The position numbers and the translations under genes are program-made. The notes under the pieces are model-generated. The model was not told where the DNA came from, searched no databases, and worked only from the letters and a program-made list of their open reading frames with translations. From Clostridium sartagoforme (lineage in GTDB: Bacteria > Bacillota > Clostridia > Clostridiales > Clostridiaceae): 64,000 bases of DNA. Location: the NCBI RefSeq assembly GCF_004794105.1, contig NZ_SRYR01000001.1:992001-1056000 (forward strand), read 5' to 3'. Shown here one piece after another: positions 46,387 to 54,893 of this stretch; within the stretch, counting starts at the first letter, position 1, and the number at the start of each line of letters is the position of its first letter.

Positions 46387-46430
46387 ATACCTTTTGGAAG
46401 TATACATTAATGTATTTTTCCAAAAGGTAT
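46387..46430 (+). promoter_or_regulatory. Hairpin in the nhaA leader
   Basis: ATACCTTTTGGAA pairs exactly with TTCCAAAAGGTAT; within the loop ATACA pairs with TGTAT. It lies about 55 bp before the nhaA start, so it could be a leader attenuator or a regulator site. It matches no riboswitch known to me. Confidence 0.45.
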
Positions 46431-46486
46431 AATTATGTGTTTTTAAATATAGAAAATTTAATATTTTTTGACAGATGGAGGACAGA

Positions 46487-47683
46487 ATGGATTTTACTAA
46501 CGAAAAAAGAACTAATTTTATTGATTTAAAAAAACTTTCAAAATCAGAGGCTTTACCAGGTTTATTATTATTAATAGCAACTGTTTTAGCATTAATAATT
46601 GCAAATAGTCCATTAAAGAGTTTATATGAGAACATATTTCATCATATAGAGATATTACCAGGATTTAATTTGCATAAGTTTATAAATGACTTTTTAATGG
46701 CAATTTTCTTCTTAGTTGTTGGTTGTGAAATTAAAATGGAAGTTATAAGAGGACATTTATCAGATGTTAAAAGAGCTTCTTTTCCTGTTATTGCAGCTAT
46801 TGGTGGAGTAACTATCCCTGCTATTATATTTTTTATTCTTAATAGAAATACACCATATGCTGGTGGAGTAGGTGTACCAATATCAACAGATATAGCATTT
46901 GCTATTGGAGCATTTATGATATTTAAGAACAAGCTTAGTAAATCATTAAAGGTATTTTTATTAACGTTAGCTGTTGTAGATGATTTAATTTCTATTGCAG
47001 TTATAGGAATATTTTATTCATCAGGAGTAAAATTAATCCCATTAGCTTTAGGAGCTATAACCTTTATACTATTACTATCATTAAGAAAGATTGATAAAAA
47101 AGAAAGACTTACTCCTTATTTTATATTAGGATTTATTTTATGGCTTTGCATCTATGCAAGTGGAATACATGCAACTATAAGTGGTGTTTTACTAGCTATT
47201 ACATTACCAATTAGTAAGTGTGATAAGGATACTCTTCAATGTACATTGATTAGAATTGAACATGTATTAGCACCTTATGCTAATTTAATTATTCTTCCTT
47301 TATTTGCATTTTCTAATACTGCAATAAATATGAACATTTCATCAATTCCAGAAGGAGCATTAAAAGTTTCTTTAGGTATAATAATTGGACTAGTAGTAGG
47401 AAAGCCTTTAGGTATATTATTATTTACATCTGTTTTATCTAAATTTAAGGTTATAGAAAAACCTAGGGATGTTAAATGGTACGATATAATGTGTGTTGGA
47501 ATGCTTGCAGGAATAGGTTTTACTATGTCAATATTTGTATCAGAAATAGCATTCGCAGGTAATGATGATGTATTAAATATAGTGAAAATGTCTATATTAC
47601 TAGCAGCTATACTTACTTGTTTAGTTGCATCTATTGCAATTAACGTAGGTAAAAAAGTAAATAAAAAAGAAGTTATAGCATAG
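46487..47683 (+). CDS. nhaA: Na+/H+ antiporter NhaA
   Basis: 398-residue membrane antiporter that expels sodium in exchange for protons. Twelve helices; the ion-binding Asp pair lies in LAVVDDLISIAVIG, and the helix IV motif in VGVPISTDIAFAIGA is intact. An in-frame ATG at 46475 overlaps the GGAGG site, so ATG 46487 is the better start. The leader has a strong hairpin and a terminator follows. Confidence 0.95.
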   Translation: MDFTNEKRTNFIDLKKLSKSEALPGLLLLIATVLALIIANSPLKSLYENIFHHIEILPGFNLHKFINDFLMAIFFLVVGCEIKMEVIRGHLSDVKRASFPVIAAIGGVTIPAIIFFILNRNTPYAGGVGVPISTDIAFAIGAFMIFKNKLSKSLKVFLLTLAVVDDLISIAVIGIFYSSGVKLIPLALGAITFILLLSLRKIDKKERLTPYFILGFILWLCIYASGIHATISGVLLAITLPISKCDKDTLQCTLIRIEHVLAPYANLIILPLFAFSNTAINMNISSIPEGALKVSLGIIIGLVVGKPLGILLFTSVLSKFKVIEKPRDVKWYDIMCVGMLAGIGFTMSIFVSEIAFAGNDDVLNIVKMSILLAAILTCLVASIAINVGKKVNKKEVIA

Positions 47684-47701
47684 TACTAACTTAAAATTAT
47701 C

Positions 47702-47752
47702 ATAAACCATTAACAATACAGTAATGTGTTGTTGATGGTTTATTTATATTTA
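47702..47752 (+). terminator. Terminator of nhaA
   Basis: ATAAACCAT-TAACAA pairs with TTGTTGATGGTTTAT around a short loop with one mismatch. Confidence 0.7.
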
Positions 47753-47897
47753 GTTTAAATAAAAGTTAAATAATCTTAATTAATAAATGGGAAATATAAG
47801 ATAATAAAAGACTATACTATTGTATAAATATTATTTGGTTGAAAATAAATATCAATAGTATTAAAATTAAGGTATTAAGTATTATGTGGAGGGTATA

Positions 47898-48272
47898 TTG
47901 GATAGAAAATTAATAGAAAAAATAATAGGTAAGAAAAATTACGTTGATTTAAATGATGAAATATATAATCTAAGAGATATCACAACAATAATGAGGGAAA
48001 AGATAGTATTTAAAATGGAGTTTAGTGAGAATTTTCTTGATGATATAAATAGTAAAACTTTAAAAGCCAAATCAATAGTAGATACAATTATAGATGGATT
48101 AGAAAATGATAAATTTGCTTTAGGATATACTAATAGTAAGATTTATCTTCTTAAGTATATAAAGGATATTCAGTTTAATTTAGATGGAATAATTAAAACA
48201 ACTAAACCTTTAATTTATGATGATCTGATTATTTATACTAATAGCTTAATAGATCTTATATTATTATTTTAA
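47898..48272 (+). CDS. Hypothetical protein
   Basis: About 124 residues, helical, acidic, no signal or membrane segment, family not recognised. TTG 47898 follows GGAGGG closely; the in-frame GTG at 47886 overlaps that site. It looks like a real gene from codon use and ribosome site, but nothing indicates its role. Confidence 0.5.
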   Translation: MDRKLIEKIIGKKNYVDLNDEIYNLRDITTIMREKIVFKMEFSENFLDDINSKTLKAKSIVDTIIDGLENDKFALGYTNSKIYLLKYIKDIQFNLDGIIKTTKPLIYDDLIIYTNSLIDLILLF

Positions 48273-48635
48273 TGATAATTTAGATATGTTTGTTTTAAAT
48301 AAGTATAAATTATATTTGAAGTGACTGTATAGGATTGTGTATCTAATTTTATAGAAGGATAAGCCTGGTATAAGACCTTTGTAATACTATCTTAGAGTTC
48401 TATTGAGTTCAATTATACTTCATGGTATAAGTATAACTTTATGAAAATAACAATTAATTATATTGTGATATCTTATGAATTTTATAAAGTGTGATATATT
48501 TGTATTTTAAAACTAGACTTAGTCTAGTTTTTTTATTAAAGGTTATTAAATTAATCTAAATTTATGTTAAAATATTATTTGCTACATTTTATACATATTT
48601 AATAAAAAATACATTTTATGATTGAAGGCGATAAT
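48273..48635. other. Intergenic stretch with terminator
   Basis: No gene seen on either strand. The only clear element is the terminator at 48510; the part between 48273 and 48500 shows no structure that I can support. Confidence 0.4.
48510..48536 (+). terminator. Rho-independent terminator
   Basis: AACTAGACT and AGTCTAGTT are separated by one base and followed by seven T. The very tight loop means the inner pairs will open. Confidence 0.7.
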
Positions 48636-49532
48636 ATGAAGATTAAAGGTGTTTTATTTACTATTCTTTCTGCAGTGATTTTTGGATTCACACCAGCTTT
48701 AGCTAATATTACATATGACTTGGGAAACAATGCATTGTCTATGACTTTTTTTAGAAGTTTATTTGCAATACCATTTTTATTTTTAATATTAAAGATTAAA
48801 AAGATTCCTTTGAAAATAGAAAAGAGAGAGGCAAGTAATATATTTATTTTAAGTTTAATAGGAGTTGCTTTAACAATAGGATTGTTGTATAGTTCATATT
48901 CTTATATAGGTATAGGAGCTGCAACTACATTACATTTTATGTATCCAATGTTTATTGCATTAGCATGTAAATTTATTTTTAAAGAAACGTTAGGAATTGG
49001 AAAGGTATTATCCTTAGTAATAGCATTCTTTGGAGTAATGTTTTTTATGGATACAAACAGTAGTGGAAATATTGTAGGAGCATTAATGGCCTTAATATCA
49101 GGGGTAACTTATGCATTTTATGTATTATGGATTGATAAAAAAGGGTTAGTTAAGATTAATCACTACAAGTTAACTTTTTACATAGTTACATTTGCTTCAT
49201 TACAAATGTTTATTGGTAATTTCTTTGGAGGATATATAAAATTCAACTTACCACTTAAAGCTTATATAATAATTATAATATGTTCACTATTAGCATCTAT
49301 AGTAGGAATAGTTTCCTTCCAAATAGGGGTTTCGATTATAGGGTCTACATCAGCTGCTATATTTTCTTTATTTGAACCTGTTACTAGTGTTATAAGTGGA
49401 GTAGTTATTTTTAAAGAAGTTTTAAATCTAAATAAGATTCTAGGATGTATAATTATCTTGATTTCTATTACATATTTAGCATTAGAATCAAAATTAAAAG
49501 GAAAATACATAGAAGATAAAATAGAAATATAA
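48636..49532 (+). CDS. DMT superfamily transporter, EamA family (second)
   Basis: 298-residue, ten-helix EamA transporter with two repeats (about residues 5-132 and 145-285). Typical motifs are FGFTPALANI at the N-terminus and FSLFEPVTSVISGVVIFKE in the second repeat. It is not closely similar to the EamA protein at 8058. GAAGGCGAT precedes ATG 48636; ATG 48618 would place that sequence inside the gene. Substrate unknown. Confidence 0.88.
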   Translation: MKIKGVLFTILSAVIFGFTPALANITYDLGNNALSMTFFRSLFAIPFLFLILKIKKIPLKIEKREASNIFILSLIGVALTIGLLYSSYSYIGIGAATTLHFMYPMFIALACKFIFKETLGIGKVLSLVIAFFGVMFFMDTNSSGNIVGALMALISGVTYAFYVLWIDKKGLVKINHYKLTFYIVTFASLQMFIGNFFGGYIKFNLPLKAYIIIIICSLLASIVGIVSFQIGVSIIGSTSAAIFSLFEPVTSVISGVVIFKEVLNLNKILGCIIILISITYLALESKLKGKYIEDKIEI

Positions 49533-49596
49533 AAATGTAGTAGTTTATAAGAAGTAGGTAATACGAGTTTCTTATTTATATATTCTTTAGCAATTT

Positions 49597-49624
49597 GGAG
49601 CTGTCAAAGACAGCTCCATTTTTA
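49597..49624. terminator. Bidirectional terminator between convergent genes
   Basis: GGAGCTGTC and GACAGCTCC form a nine-pair stem with a three-base loop, followed by ATTTTT. It serves the plus-strand transporter gene and overlaps the end of the minus-strand spoVA genes. Confidence 0.8.
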
Positions 49625-49975
49625 ACCTTTAGGCTTAAAGATAATTGCAGCAAAGAATCCAAATACTACAGCAGCTGAAACACCACCACTTACAGTCTTT
49701 AGTATCCCCGAAAATATTCCTATAAATCCAGTTTGCTCAGCTTCTGTAATAGCAGCAGTTACTAGTGTATTCCCAAAACTACTAATAGGCACAAAAGCAC
49801 CTGCACCTGCTAGCTTTACTAAAGGATCATATAATCCAAATCCACCTAAAATTGCTCCAATTACAACTAAAGTACAAGTAGTATGAGCTGGAGTTACTTT
49901 TAAGATATCCATTATAAGTTGACCAATAACGCAAATAATACCGCCTACAATAAAGGCAAAAATAAACTTTTCCAT
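49622..49975 (-). CDS. spoVAE: Stage V sporulation protein AE (SpoVAEb type)
   Basis: 117-residue membrane protein with about four helices (FIFAFIVGGIICVIGQLIMD at the N-terminus), matching SpoVAEb. SpoVA proteins form the inner-membrane channel for dipicolinic acid uptake into the spore and its release on germination. AAGGGTGTGAT upstream of ATG 49975 sets the start; the open frame runs back to 50023 inside spoVAD. It is the last gene of the cluster. Confidence 0.9.
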   Translation of the reverse strand: MEKFIFAFIVGGIICVIGQLIMDILKVTPAHTTCTLVVIGAILGGFGLYDPLVKLAGAGAFVPISSFGNTLVTAAITEAEQTGFIGIFSGILKTVSGGVSAAVVFGFFAAIIFKPKG

Positions 49976-49989
49976 AATATCACACCCTT

Positions 49990-50991
49990 TTACATTTCTA
50001 TAGAAACAGCATGAGCTACGCAAGGGATACTTTCTTTTTGCTGGAAGGAGATAGGAGACATTAGAGCACCAGTTGCTACAACTAATATCTTTTTAAGTTC
50101 TCCTTTTCTCATACGATTAAGTAAGTGTCCATATGTAACTGTAGCAGAGCAAGCACAACCACTTCCTCCACAAAAGCTTGGTTGATCCTTACTATATATT
50201 AATAAACCGCAATCTGTAAAAATGTCTTCAGGCATATTAATTTTATGTTTTTTAAATAATGCATTAGCAATTTCATGACCAACCTTTGCTAAGTCTCCAG
50301 TAGCAATTAAGTCATAGTGTGTGGCATCTATACCTAAATCTCTAAAATGAGCTTCAATAGTATCTACAGCAGCTGGTGCCATAGCAGCACCTACATTATA
50401 GGGATCAGATATTCCCATATCTACAACTCTACCTATAGTTGCAGATGTTACTTTTGGTCCATTACCACTTTCTGCTAGGACTGCGGCACCTGCACCTGTA
50501 ACAGTCCATTGAGCTGTAGGTGGTCTTTGAACTCCATAATCTGTAGGATATCTAAATTGTTTTTCTGCTGCAGCATTATGACTACTGGCTGAAGTTAATA
50601 CATATTTTGCAGCCTTGCTTTCTATAAGTTGTGCAGCTAAAGCTAAACCCTCCATAGAGCTTGAACATGCACCAAATATTCCGAGATAGGGAATGGCTAA
50701 AGTTCTTGCAGCAAAGCTACTAGTTATAATTTGATTCATTAAGTCTCCACTAAAGAAGAAATTTATATCTTCTTTTTGTAAATTAGCTTTTTCTATAGCT
50801 CTATTACAAGCATGTTCTAACATAACTTTTTCAGCTTTTTCATAGCTATCCTGACCAAGCCATAAATCTTCAGTGATTATATCAAAGTCATTAGATAAAG
50901 CACCATTTCCCTCGAAGGGGCCACCAACAGCAGCAGAAGATATTATTGTTGGTTTTGATTCAAAAATCCATGATTGATGTCCTTTTAGCAT
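49990..50991 (-). CDS. spoVAD: Stage V sporulation protein AD
   Basis: 333-residue soluble protein with thiolase fold that binds dipicolinic acid. GHQSWIFESKPTI at the start, GACSSSMEGLALA in the position of the thiolase active-site loop, and CGGSGCACSATVTYGHLL near the end are SpoVAD hallmarks. The start lies at the spoVAC stop codon with a GGGGGT site in that gene, so translation is coupled. Confidence 0.95.
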   Translation of the reverse strand: MLKGHQSWIFESKPTIISSAAVGGPFEGNGALSNDFDIITEDLWLGQDSYEKAEKVMLEHACNRAIEKANLQKEDINFFFSGDLMNQIITSSFAARTLAIPYLGIFGACSSSMEGLALAAQLIESKAAKYVLTSASSHNAAAEKQFRYPTDYGVQRPPTAQWTVTGAGAAVLAESGNGPKVTSATIGRVVDMGISDPYNVGAAMAPAAVDTIEAHFRDLGIDATHYDLIATGDLAKVGHEIANALFKKHKINMPEDIFTDCGLLIYSKDQPSFCGGSGCACSATVTYGHLLNRMRKGELKKILVVATGALMSPISFQQKESIPCVAHAVSIEM

Positions 50992-51471
50992 TTACATACC
51001 CCCTAACCAGACTATAGTCATTTTTATTGTAGCCACAACAAAGGCCGCAACTATACCATATACAACTATGGCTCCAGCTAAACCAAACATATTGCCCGCT
51101 ACACCTAGAACAAAGCCTTCACTTTTATGTTCTATTGATTTTGAAGCTATTGAATTTGCAAAACCTGTAATTGGTACAGCAGTTCCACAGCCAGCCCACT
51201 GACTTAAGTGATCATAAACTCCAAGTCCTGTAAATAACACTGAAAAGAATATTAGTGTTATTAAAGTAGGGGTCATAGCTGTCTTTTCATCAAAGTTTAA
51301 ATAATTTATATAAAGCCAATTAAATATTTGGCCTATAGTGCAAATTCCTCCGCCGACTAAGAAGGCTCTTATACAGTTTTTTAAAATTGGTCTTTTAGGC
51401 TCAATAGCTTTAACTAAATCATCATATTGTTGCTGAGCAGAAGTCATTTTTTTCTTTTTCATATTTGACAT
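50992..51471 (-). CDS. spoVAC: Stage V sporulation protein AC
   Basis: 159-residue membrane protein, a mechanosensitive channel component for dipicolinic acid movement. A basic, charged N-terminus is followed by about four to five helices with FLVGGGICTIGQ and AGCGTAVPITGFANSIASK, typical of SpoVAC. It sits between the YetF-type gene and spoVAD on the minus strand. Confidence 0.95.
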   Translation of the reverse strand: MSNMKKKKMTSAQQQYDDLVKAIEPKRPILKNCIRAFLVGGGICTIGQIFNWLYINYLNFDEKTAMTPTLITLIFFSVLFTGLGVYDHLSQWAGCGTAVPITGFANSIASKSIEHKSEGFVLGVAGNMFGLAGAIVVYGIVAAFVVATIKMTIVWLGGM

Positions 51472-51484
51472 ATAATTTCACCTT

Positions 51485-52345
51485 CTAACGTAATAAATAG
51501 GGTTCTAATTTATTTATTAATTCCTCTAATTTTTTAGCATTTTTAGAATACATATTTTTAGCTTCTTCGTTATCTGTATCTAAGGAGTAGGACATTAAAT
51601 CAGACTGACACTTTAAAAGACTTGCATACAGCATATCCTTAACTTGAGCTTTTGGAACTTGAATCATATCATCAAAGAGATCTAAGTATAAATCTCCTGA
51701 AGAATCTACTTGACCTAGGAAAACACTTTCTAAAGGAACTCCTTGAGTCTCGAGTTGTGTATTAAGCCAACCTATGTTTAATCCTGCATTAGTAAGACCT
51801 TCATTCAATATGTTTCCATCTAAAATTACAGCTTGTGGTTCAGATTTCTGAGGAACCTTCTTACCTAAATCATATGAGGTTACAGGTTTCTTATCAGCTT
51901 TTAAACTAACATTTATATCACCATTAGTTTCTAATAGAGAAAATTCTACATCTGCTAAATTAAAAGCATTTTTAGAGCGCATTATTTGTAAAAACTCTTG
52001 CCCTGTAATTCTTTCTTTAGATAAGTTATCTTCCATGATTTTACCATTTTTAATTAAAACTCTTTCTTTACCATGTAGTAAATTATAAATAGTCTTACTT
52101 TTCATAGATGCAAAATCTAGCACAAGGGGCATTATTGCCCAAATTAATAATGTAATGATTCCAAAATAGAAATTACTTATAATACCTAAAGAAATTAATG
52201 GAATTAAAACTGCAACTACACTATAAGAAATAAAATCAAATGGTGTAGCTCTAACTAATGTTTTTCTCTTCATATATCTTGTTATTATAATTGCTATAAA
52301 AAATAGAATCATTGATTTAAATAAAACTATTAACCAAGTATCCAT
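51485..52345 (-). CDS. YetF-type DUF421 membrane protein with C-terminal DUF1657-like segment
   Basis: 286 residues. Three N-terminal helices and the DUF421 core (ATPFDFISYSVVAVLIPLISLG, then ERVLIKNGKIMEDNL and ITGQEFLQIMR) identify a YetF-family protein. The last 45 residues (SDLMSYSLDTDNEEAKNMYSKNAKKLEELI) closely resemble the small DUF1657 proteins encoded at 52358 and 52800, so this appears to be a fusion. YetF-type genes belong to the spoVA2mob operon linked to spore heat resistance in Bacillus. Confidence 0.87.
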   Translation of the reverse strand: MDTWLIVLFKSMILFFIAIIITRYMKRKTLVRATPFDFISYSVVAVLIPLISLGIISNFYFGIITLLIWAIMPLVLDFASMKSKTIYNLLHGKERVLIKNGKIMEDNLSKERITGQEFLQIMRSKNAFNLADVEFSLLETNGDINVSLKADKKPVTSYDLGKKVPQKSEPQAVILDGNILNEGLTNAGLNIGWLNTQLETQGVPLESVFLGQVDSSGDLYLDLFDDMIQVPKAQVKDMLYASLLKCQSDLMSYSLDTDNEEAKNMYSKNAKKLEELINKLEPYLLR

Positions 52346-52357
52346 ATTTCACCTCAC

Positions 52358-52564
52358 TTAGTTGCCCTTATATTGTGGTTCTTCAAACTCCATAAATCCA
52401 ATTCTTTGTTCTAAGTCTACTTTTATTTTATCTAGCTCCATAGAAGCTTCCTTGTATATATTTTTAGATTCTTTATTTTGTTCTTGTAGGTAATACATAT
52501 CTAATGTAGCTTCAGCACCTTTTAAGGTAGCTAATGTTTGCTTTACCTTTGAAATAGCTGTCAT
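52358..52564 (-). CDS. DUF1657 protein
   Basis: 68-residue helical protein, with LATLKGAEATLDMYYLQEQN then KESKNIYKEA, ending EEPQYKGN. DUF1657 members are small spore-associated proteins of unknown function, often next to spoVA2mob genes. AGGAG precedes the ATG. It is the first gene of the minus-strand cluster. Confidence 0.85.
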   Translation of the reverse strand: MTAISKVKQTLATLKGAEATLDMYYLQEQNKESKNIYKEASMELDKIKVDLEQRIGFMEFEEPQYKGN

Positions 52565-52734
52565 ATAAATTTCTCCTTTTTTATTAATAAAATTCCTTAC
52601 TATATTACTTTAACCTTTATGTCTAATTTTAATTCATTACTTAATAGAAATAATTATTAATGAGTATAAGGAGCTAATACAATAACTTTGATGACTATAA
52701 ATTAATAAAGGGATATTTTTCTTTTAAATTTTAA

Positions 52735-52764
52735 GAATATTTATATATGGATTGTACAAAAATA
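52735..52764 (+). promoter_or_regulatory. Possible forespore (sigma G/F-type) promoter
   Basis: GAATA (52735-52739), 17 bases, then CAAAAATA. The spacing and partial match fit sigma-G promoters (GNATA, CATNNTA). It precedes the plus-strand DUF1657 gene, which is expected to be spore-specific. The match is imperfect. Confidence 0.28.
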
Positions 52765-52799
52765 TAGTTGCAAAAGAAATTTGTAGAGGAGGTTTTATT

Positions 52800-53003
52800 A
52801 TGCCAACAGGAACTAAAATAGAAACAGCATTAGCTAGTGCAAAAGGTTTAGCTGCTGATATGAAGACATTTTCTTTAGATACAGATAATCAAGAAGCAAA
52901 GCAAATGTTTAATCAACTTGCAAATACAATGTCTGGTGTTGAGCAATCACTACAGTCAAGACTTGATTTTGTAAAACAACAAGAACCACAATATAATAAA
53001 TAA
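52800..53003 (+). CDS. DUF1657 protein (divergent copy)
   Basis: 67 residues: MPTGTKIETALASAKGLAA, FSLDTDNQEAKQMFNQLAN, ending QQEPQYNK. It shares the DTDN-EAK core with the YetF C-terminus and the EPQY end with the DUF1657 protein at 52358. AGGAGG fits ATG 52800; the open frame to 52752 is unlikely. It is divergent from the spoVA cluster, with its own terminator. Confidence 0.85.
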   Translation: MPTGTKIETALASAKGLAADMKTFSLDTDNQEAKQMFNQLANTMSGVEQSLQSRLDFVKQQEPQYNK

Positions 53004-53017
53004 GGGTTCATAAATAA

Positions 53018-53065
53018 AAAAGGAAGTATATAGATTACATTTACAATCTATAGACTTCCTTTTAA
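53018..53065. terminator. Bidirectional terminator
   Basis: AAAAGGAAGT and ACTTCCTTTT form the base, with TATAGATT and AATCTATA above (one mismatch between). It separates the DUF1657 gene from hisS, which converge here. Confidence 0.8.
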
Positions 53066-53111
53066 ATGACTCATCAACATAGATTAAATTCTGCCAATTC
53101 ATCAGTATATT

Positions 53112-54416
53112 CTATATATTCATATCATCTAATTTTAAAATTCTTTGAAGACCAGTGTTCATATCCTTTAAATTTATTGTTCTGTTAATTTCTTCCTCTT
53201 CTCCGATAATAATAGTATTAGGTATAGAGAATTTATTTGCATAATTCATCTTCTTTTTTAATTTATCTTCTTCAAAGTATATTTCTACAGTTTTTCCTAA
53301 AGATATAAGTTTATTATATACTTCATAGATATAACTATTAATTTCAGATACAGGTATAATTAAATATTCTATCTTTGAAGGTAGTTGATAGTTATCTACA
53401 AATCCTATTTCCTTTAGAACAAAGAATAGTCTAGTTAATCCAATAGAAATTCCAACTCCAGGCAAAATATTATTAGTATAGTTTTCAGCTAAATTATCAT
53501 ATCTTCCACCTGAACAAATAGAGCCATAACCTTCATTATTAACTAGTAAGGTTTCAAAAACTGTTCCAGTATAGTAGTCTAATCCTCGTATGATTTTAAG
53601 GTTAACTAAGAATTCATTTTCTTGTACTCCTAGTAATTCTAAAGTCTTTGAGACATTTTTTAATTCTTTAATTCCTAAATTAAATTTATCATTTTTTATA
53701 TTTAATAACTCTAATGATTTAATTACCTCTTCTTTAGATCCACTAATATTAATAACTTTACTTATTAAGTCGGATTTTTCTTTATCTAGGATTTTATCTA
53801 ACTCTTCTTTAAAGATTTCTTCTCCAATTTTATCAAACTTATCTATTAATATCATTACTTCATTAGCAGCAGAGTCTACCTTAAGATATTCTAGTAACCC
53901 AGAAAGTATTTTTCTATTACTAATTTGAAATTTATAATTCGTTAATCCTATAGATTTAAAAGCTTTTGAAGCTAAACTTATTACCAAAGCATCATTGCTA
54001 ATACTTAACTTATCTTTCCCTATGATATCTACATCAAATTGATAAAACTCTCTATATCTTCCTTTTTGATTTCTTTCGCCTCTATATACTTTCCCAATTT
54101 GATATCTTTTGAAAGGAAAGGTTAACTCATTAAAATATTGAGCTGTATATCTTGAAAAGGGAACTGTTAAATCAAATCTTAAGGATAGATTTTTTGAACC
54201 CTTATTAAAAGAATATACTTGTTTCTCAGTTTCTCCTGCAGTTTTTGCAAGTAAAACCTCTGACTTTTCTATTATAGGTGTATCAATTGGTAAACAACCA
54301 TTATCTTCATATACTTTGGTTACTTTATTTACAATATCATTAAAAATTCTTTGTTCCTTAGGTAATAACTCCATAAATCCTGGTAAAATAGTTGGTTTAA
54401 TTATTGTTTTTTTCAT
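53112..54416 (-). CDS. hisS: Histidyl-tRNA synthetase
   Basis: 434-residue class II synthetase charging tRNA-His. Motif 1 region LPGFMELLPKEQ, motif 2 FKRYQIGKVYRGERNQKGRYREFYQFD, the His-binding RGLDYYTG and SGGRYDNLAENY, motif 3 GISIGLTRLFF, and a C-terminal anticodon-binding domain are all present, so HisZ (which lacks parts of these) is unlikely. The sequence belongs to the branch starting PGFMELLP rather than the common KGTxDxLP type next to aspS, so it may be a second HisRS. GGGAGAG is the ribosome site. Upstream lies a His-rich leader peptide and an intrinsic terminator. Confidence 0.93.
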   Translation of the reverse strand: MKKTIIKPTILPGFMELLPKEQRIFNDIVNKVTKVYEDNGCLPIDTPIIEKSEVLLAKTAGETEKQVYSFNKGSKNLSLRFDLTVPFSRYTAQYFNELTFPFKRYQIGKVYRGERNQKGRYREFYQFDVDIIGKDKLSISNDALVISLASKAFKSIGLTNYKFQISNRKILSGLLEYLKVDSAANEVMILIDKFDKIGEEIFKEELDKILDKEKSDLISKVINISGSKEEVIKSLELLNIKNDKFNLGIKELKNVSKTLELLGVQENEFLVNLKIIRGLDYYTGTVFETLLVNNEGYGSICSGGRYDNLAENYTNNILPGVGISIGLTRLFFVLKEIGFVDNYQLPSKIEYLIIPVSEINSYIYEVYNKLISLGKTVEIYFEEDKLKKKMNYANKFSIPNTIIIGEEEEINRTINLKDMNTGLQRILKLDDMNI

Positions 54417-54532
54417 TTTTATCTCTCCCTTATAATTTTATATAAAATAGTTGCTATATTTTAATTTGTTTATTAAACTTAATTGCTTTAAAGCACCATA
54501 AACTTATATTTGAAACCTTAAATTAAGAATAA

Positions 54533-54564
54533 CAAAAAGCCCTGTAGGCAGATTCTACAGGGCT
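54533..54564 (-). terminator. Attenuator terminator in the hisS leader
   Basis: On the minus strand AGCCCTGTAG pairs exactly with CTACAGGGCT around a seven-base loop, followed by TTTTTG. It lies about 115 bp before the hisS start and after the leader peptide, so it must be read through for hisS to be made. Confidence 0.85.
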
Positions 54565-54589
54565 TAGCAAATATGATTGCACTAATCAC

Positions 54590-54652
54590 AGCCTAGAGAA
54601 GCAAGCCTACTTAAAATAGACTTGCATCTAAATAGATGAAGTCTCTCTAGCT
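54590..54652 (-). promoter_or_regulatory. Competing RNA segments of the hisS attenuator
   Basis: On the minus strand segment 1, AGCTAGAGA (54644-54652, over the leader stop codon), pairs with segment 2, TCTCTAGGCT (54590-54599), with one bulged G. Segment 2 also contains CTAGGCT, which can pair with AGCC...TAG in the 5' arm of the terminator. A pause-type hairpin (AGACTTCATCT with AGATGCAAGTCT) lies between at 54618-54644. This is the standard layout in which a ribosome stalled at His codons frees segment 2 to block the terminator. Pairings were found by eye. Confidence 0.55.
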
Positions 54653-54691
54653 ATGATGATGTATATTAATTAAAAATAATAGTGCTTTCAT
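54647..54691 (-). CDS. Histidine leader peptide of hisS
   Basis: 14-codon reading frame MKALLFLINIHHHS with three consecutive CAT codons just before the stop. GGAGG stands seven bases before the ATG, as strong as in real genes. Position (between promoter region and an intrinsic terminator before hisS) and content fit a leader peptide whose translation senses charged tRNA-His. Confidence 0.78.
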   Translation of the reverse strand: MKALLFLINIHHHS

Positions 54692-54893
54692 AATAATTCC
54701 TCCAAAATGTAATACATAAATTATAAACTATTTATATTTTTAATACAACATTATCAGCATAAAAGAATAATTTAATAGATTATAGAAATAAAAAAGTAAC
54801 TAATCTTATAGAATTCAAAAAAGTAATATTCTCTTTGACTTAAATTTACAATTATAGTAAAATGTTGTTGATTAGACTGTGGGGGTAATTAAA

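Larger units (their letters stand above)
45770..46486. other. Long AT-rich intergenic region before nhaA
   Basis: About 700 bp, no credible gene. It holds a terminator palindrome at 45865 and a two-part hairpin at 46387 close to nhaA. The part between is nearly pure A/T with scattered GTTAAC and TTAATAA words and no clear structure. Confidence 0.5.

Noticed and set aside
53590..53928. Open frame of 112 codons on the plus strand
   Set aside because: It lies fully inside hisS on the other strand and reads as Ser/Leu/Ile-rich mirror sequence.
53112..54416. HisZ regulatory subunit of ATP phosphoribosyltransferase
   Set aside because: The catalytic RGLDYYTG motif and an anticodon-binding domain are present, and no hisG is near.
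54417..54720. T-box riboswitch before hisS
   Set aside because: The T-box core sequence is missing; a ribosome site with a His-rich peptide and terminator explain the leader better.
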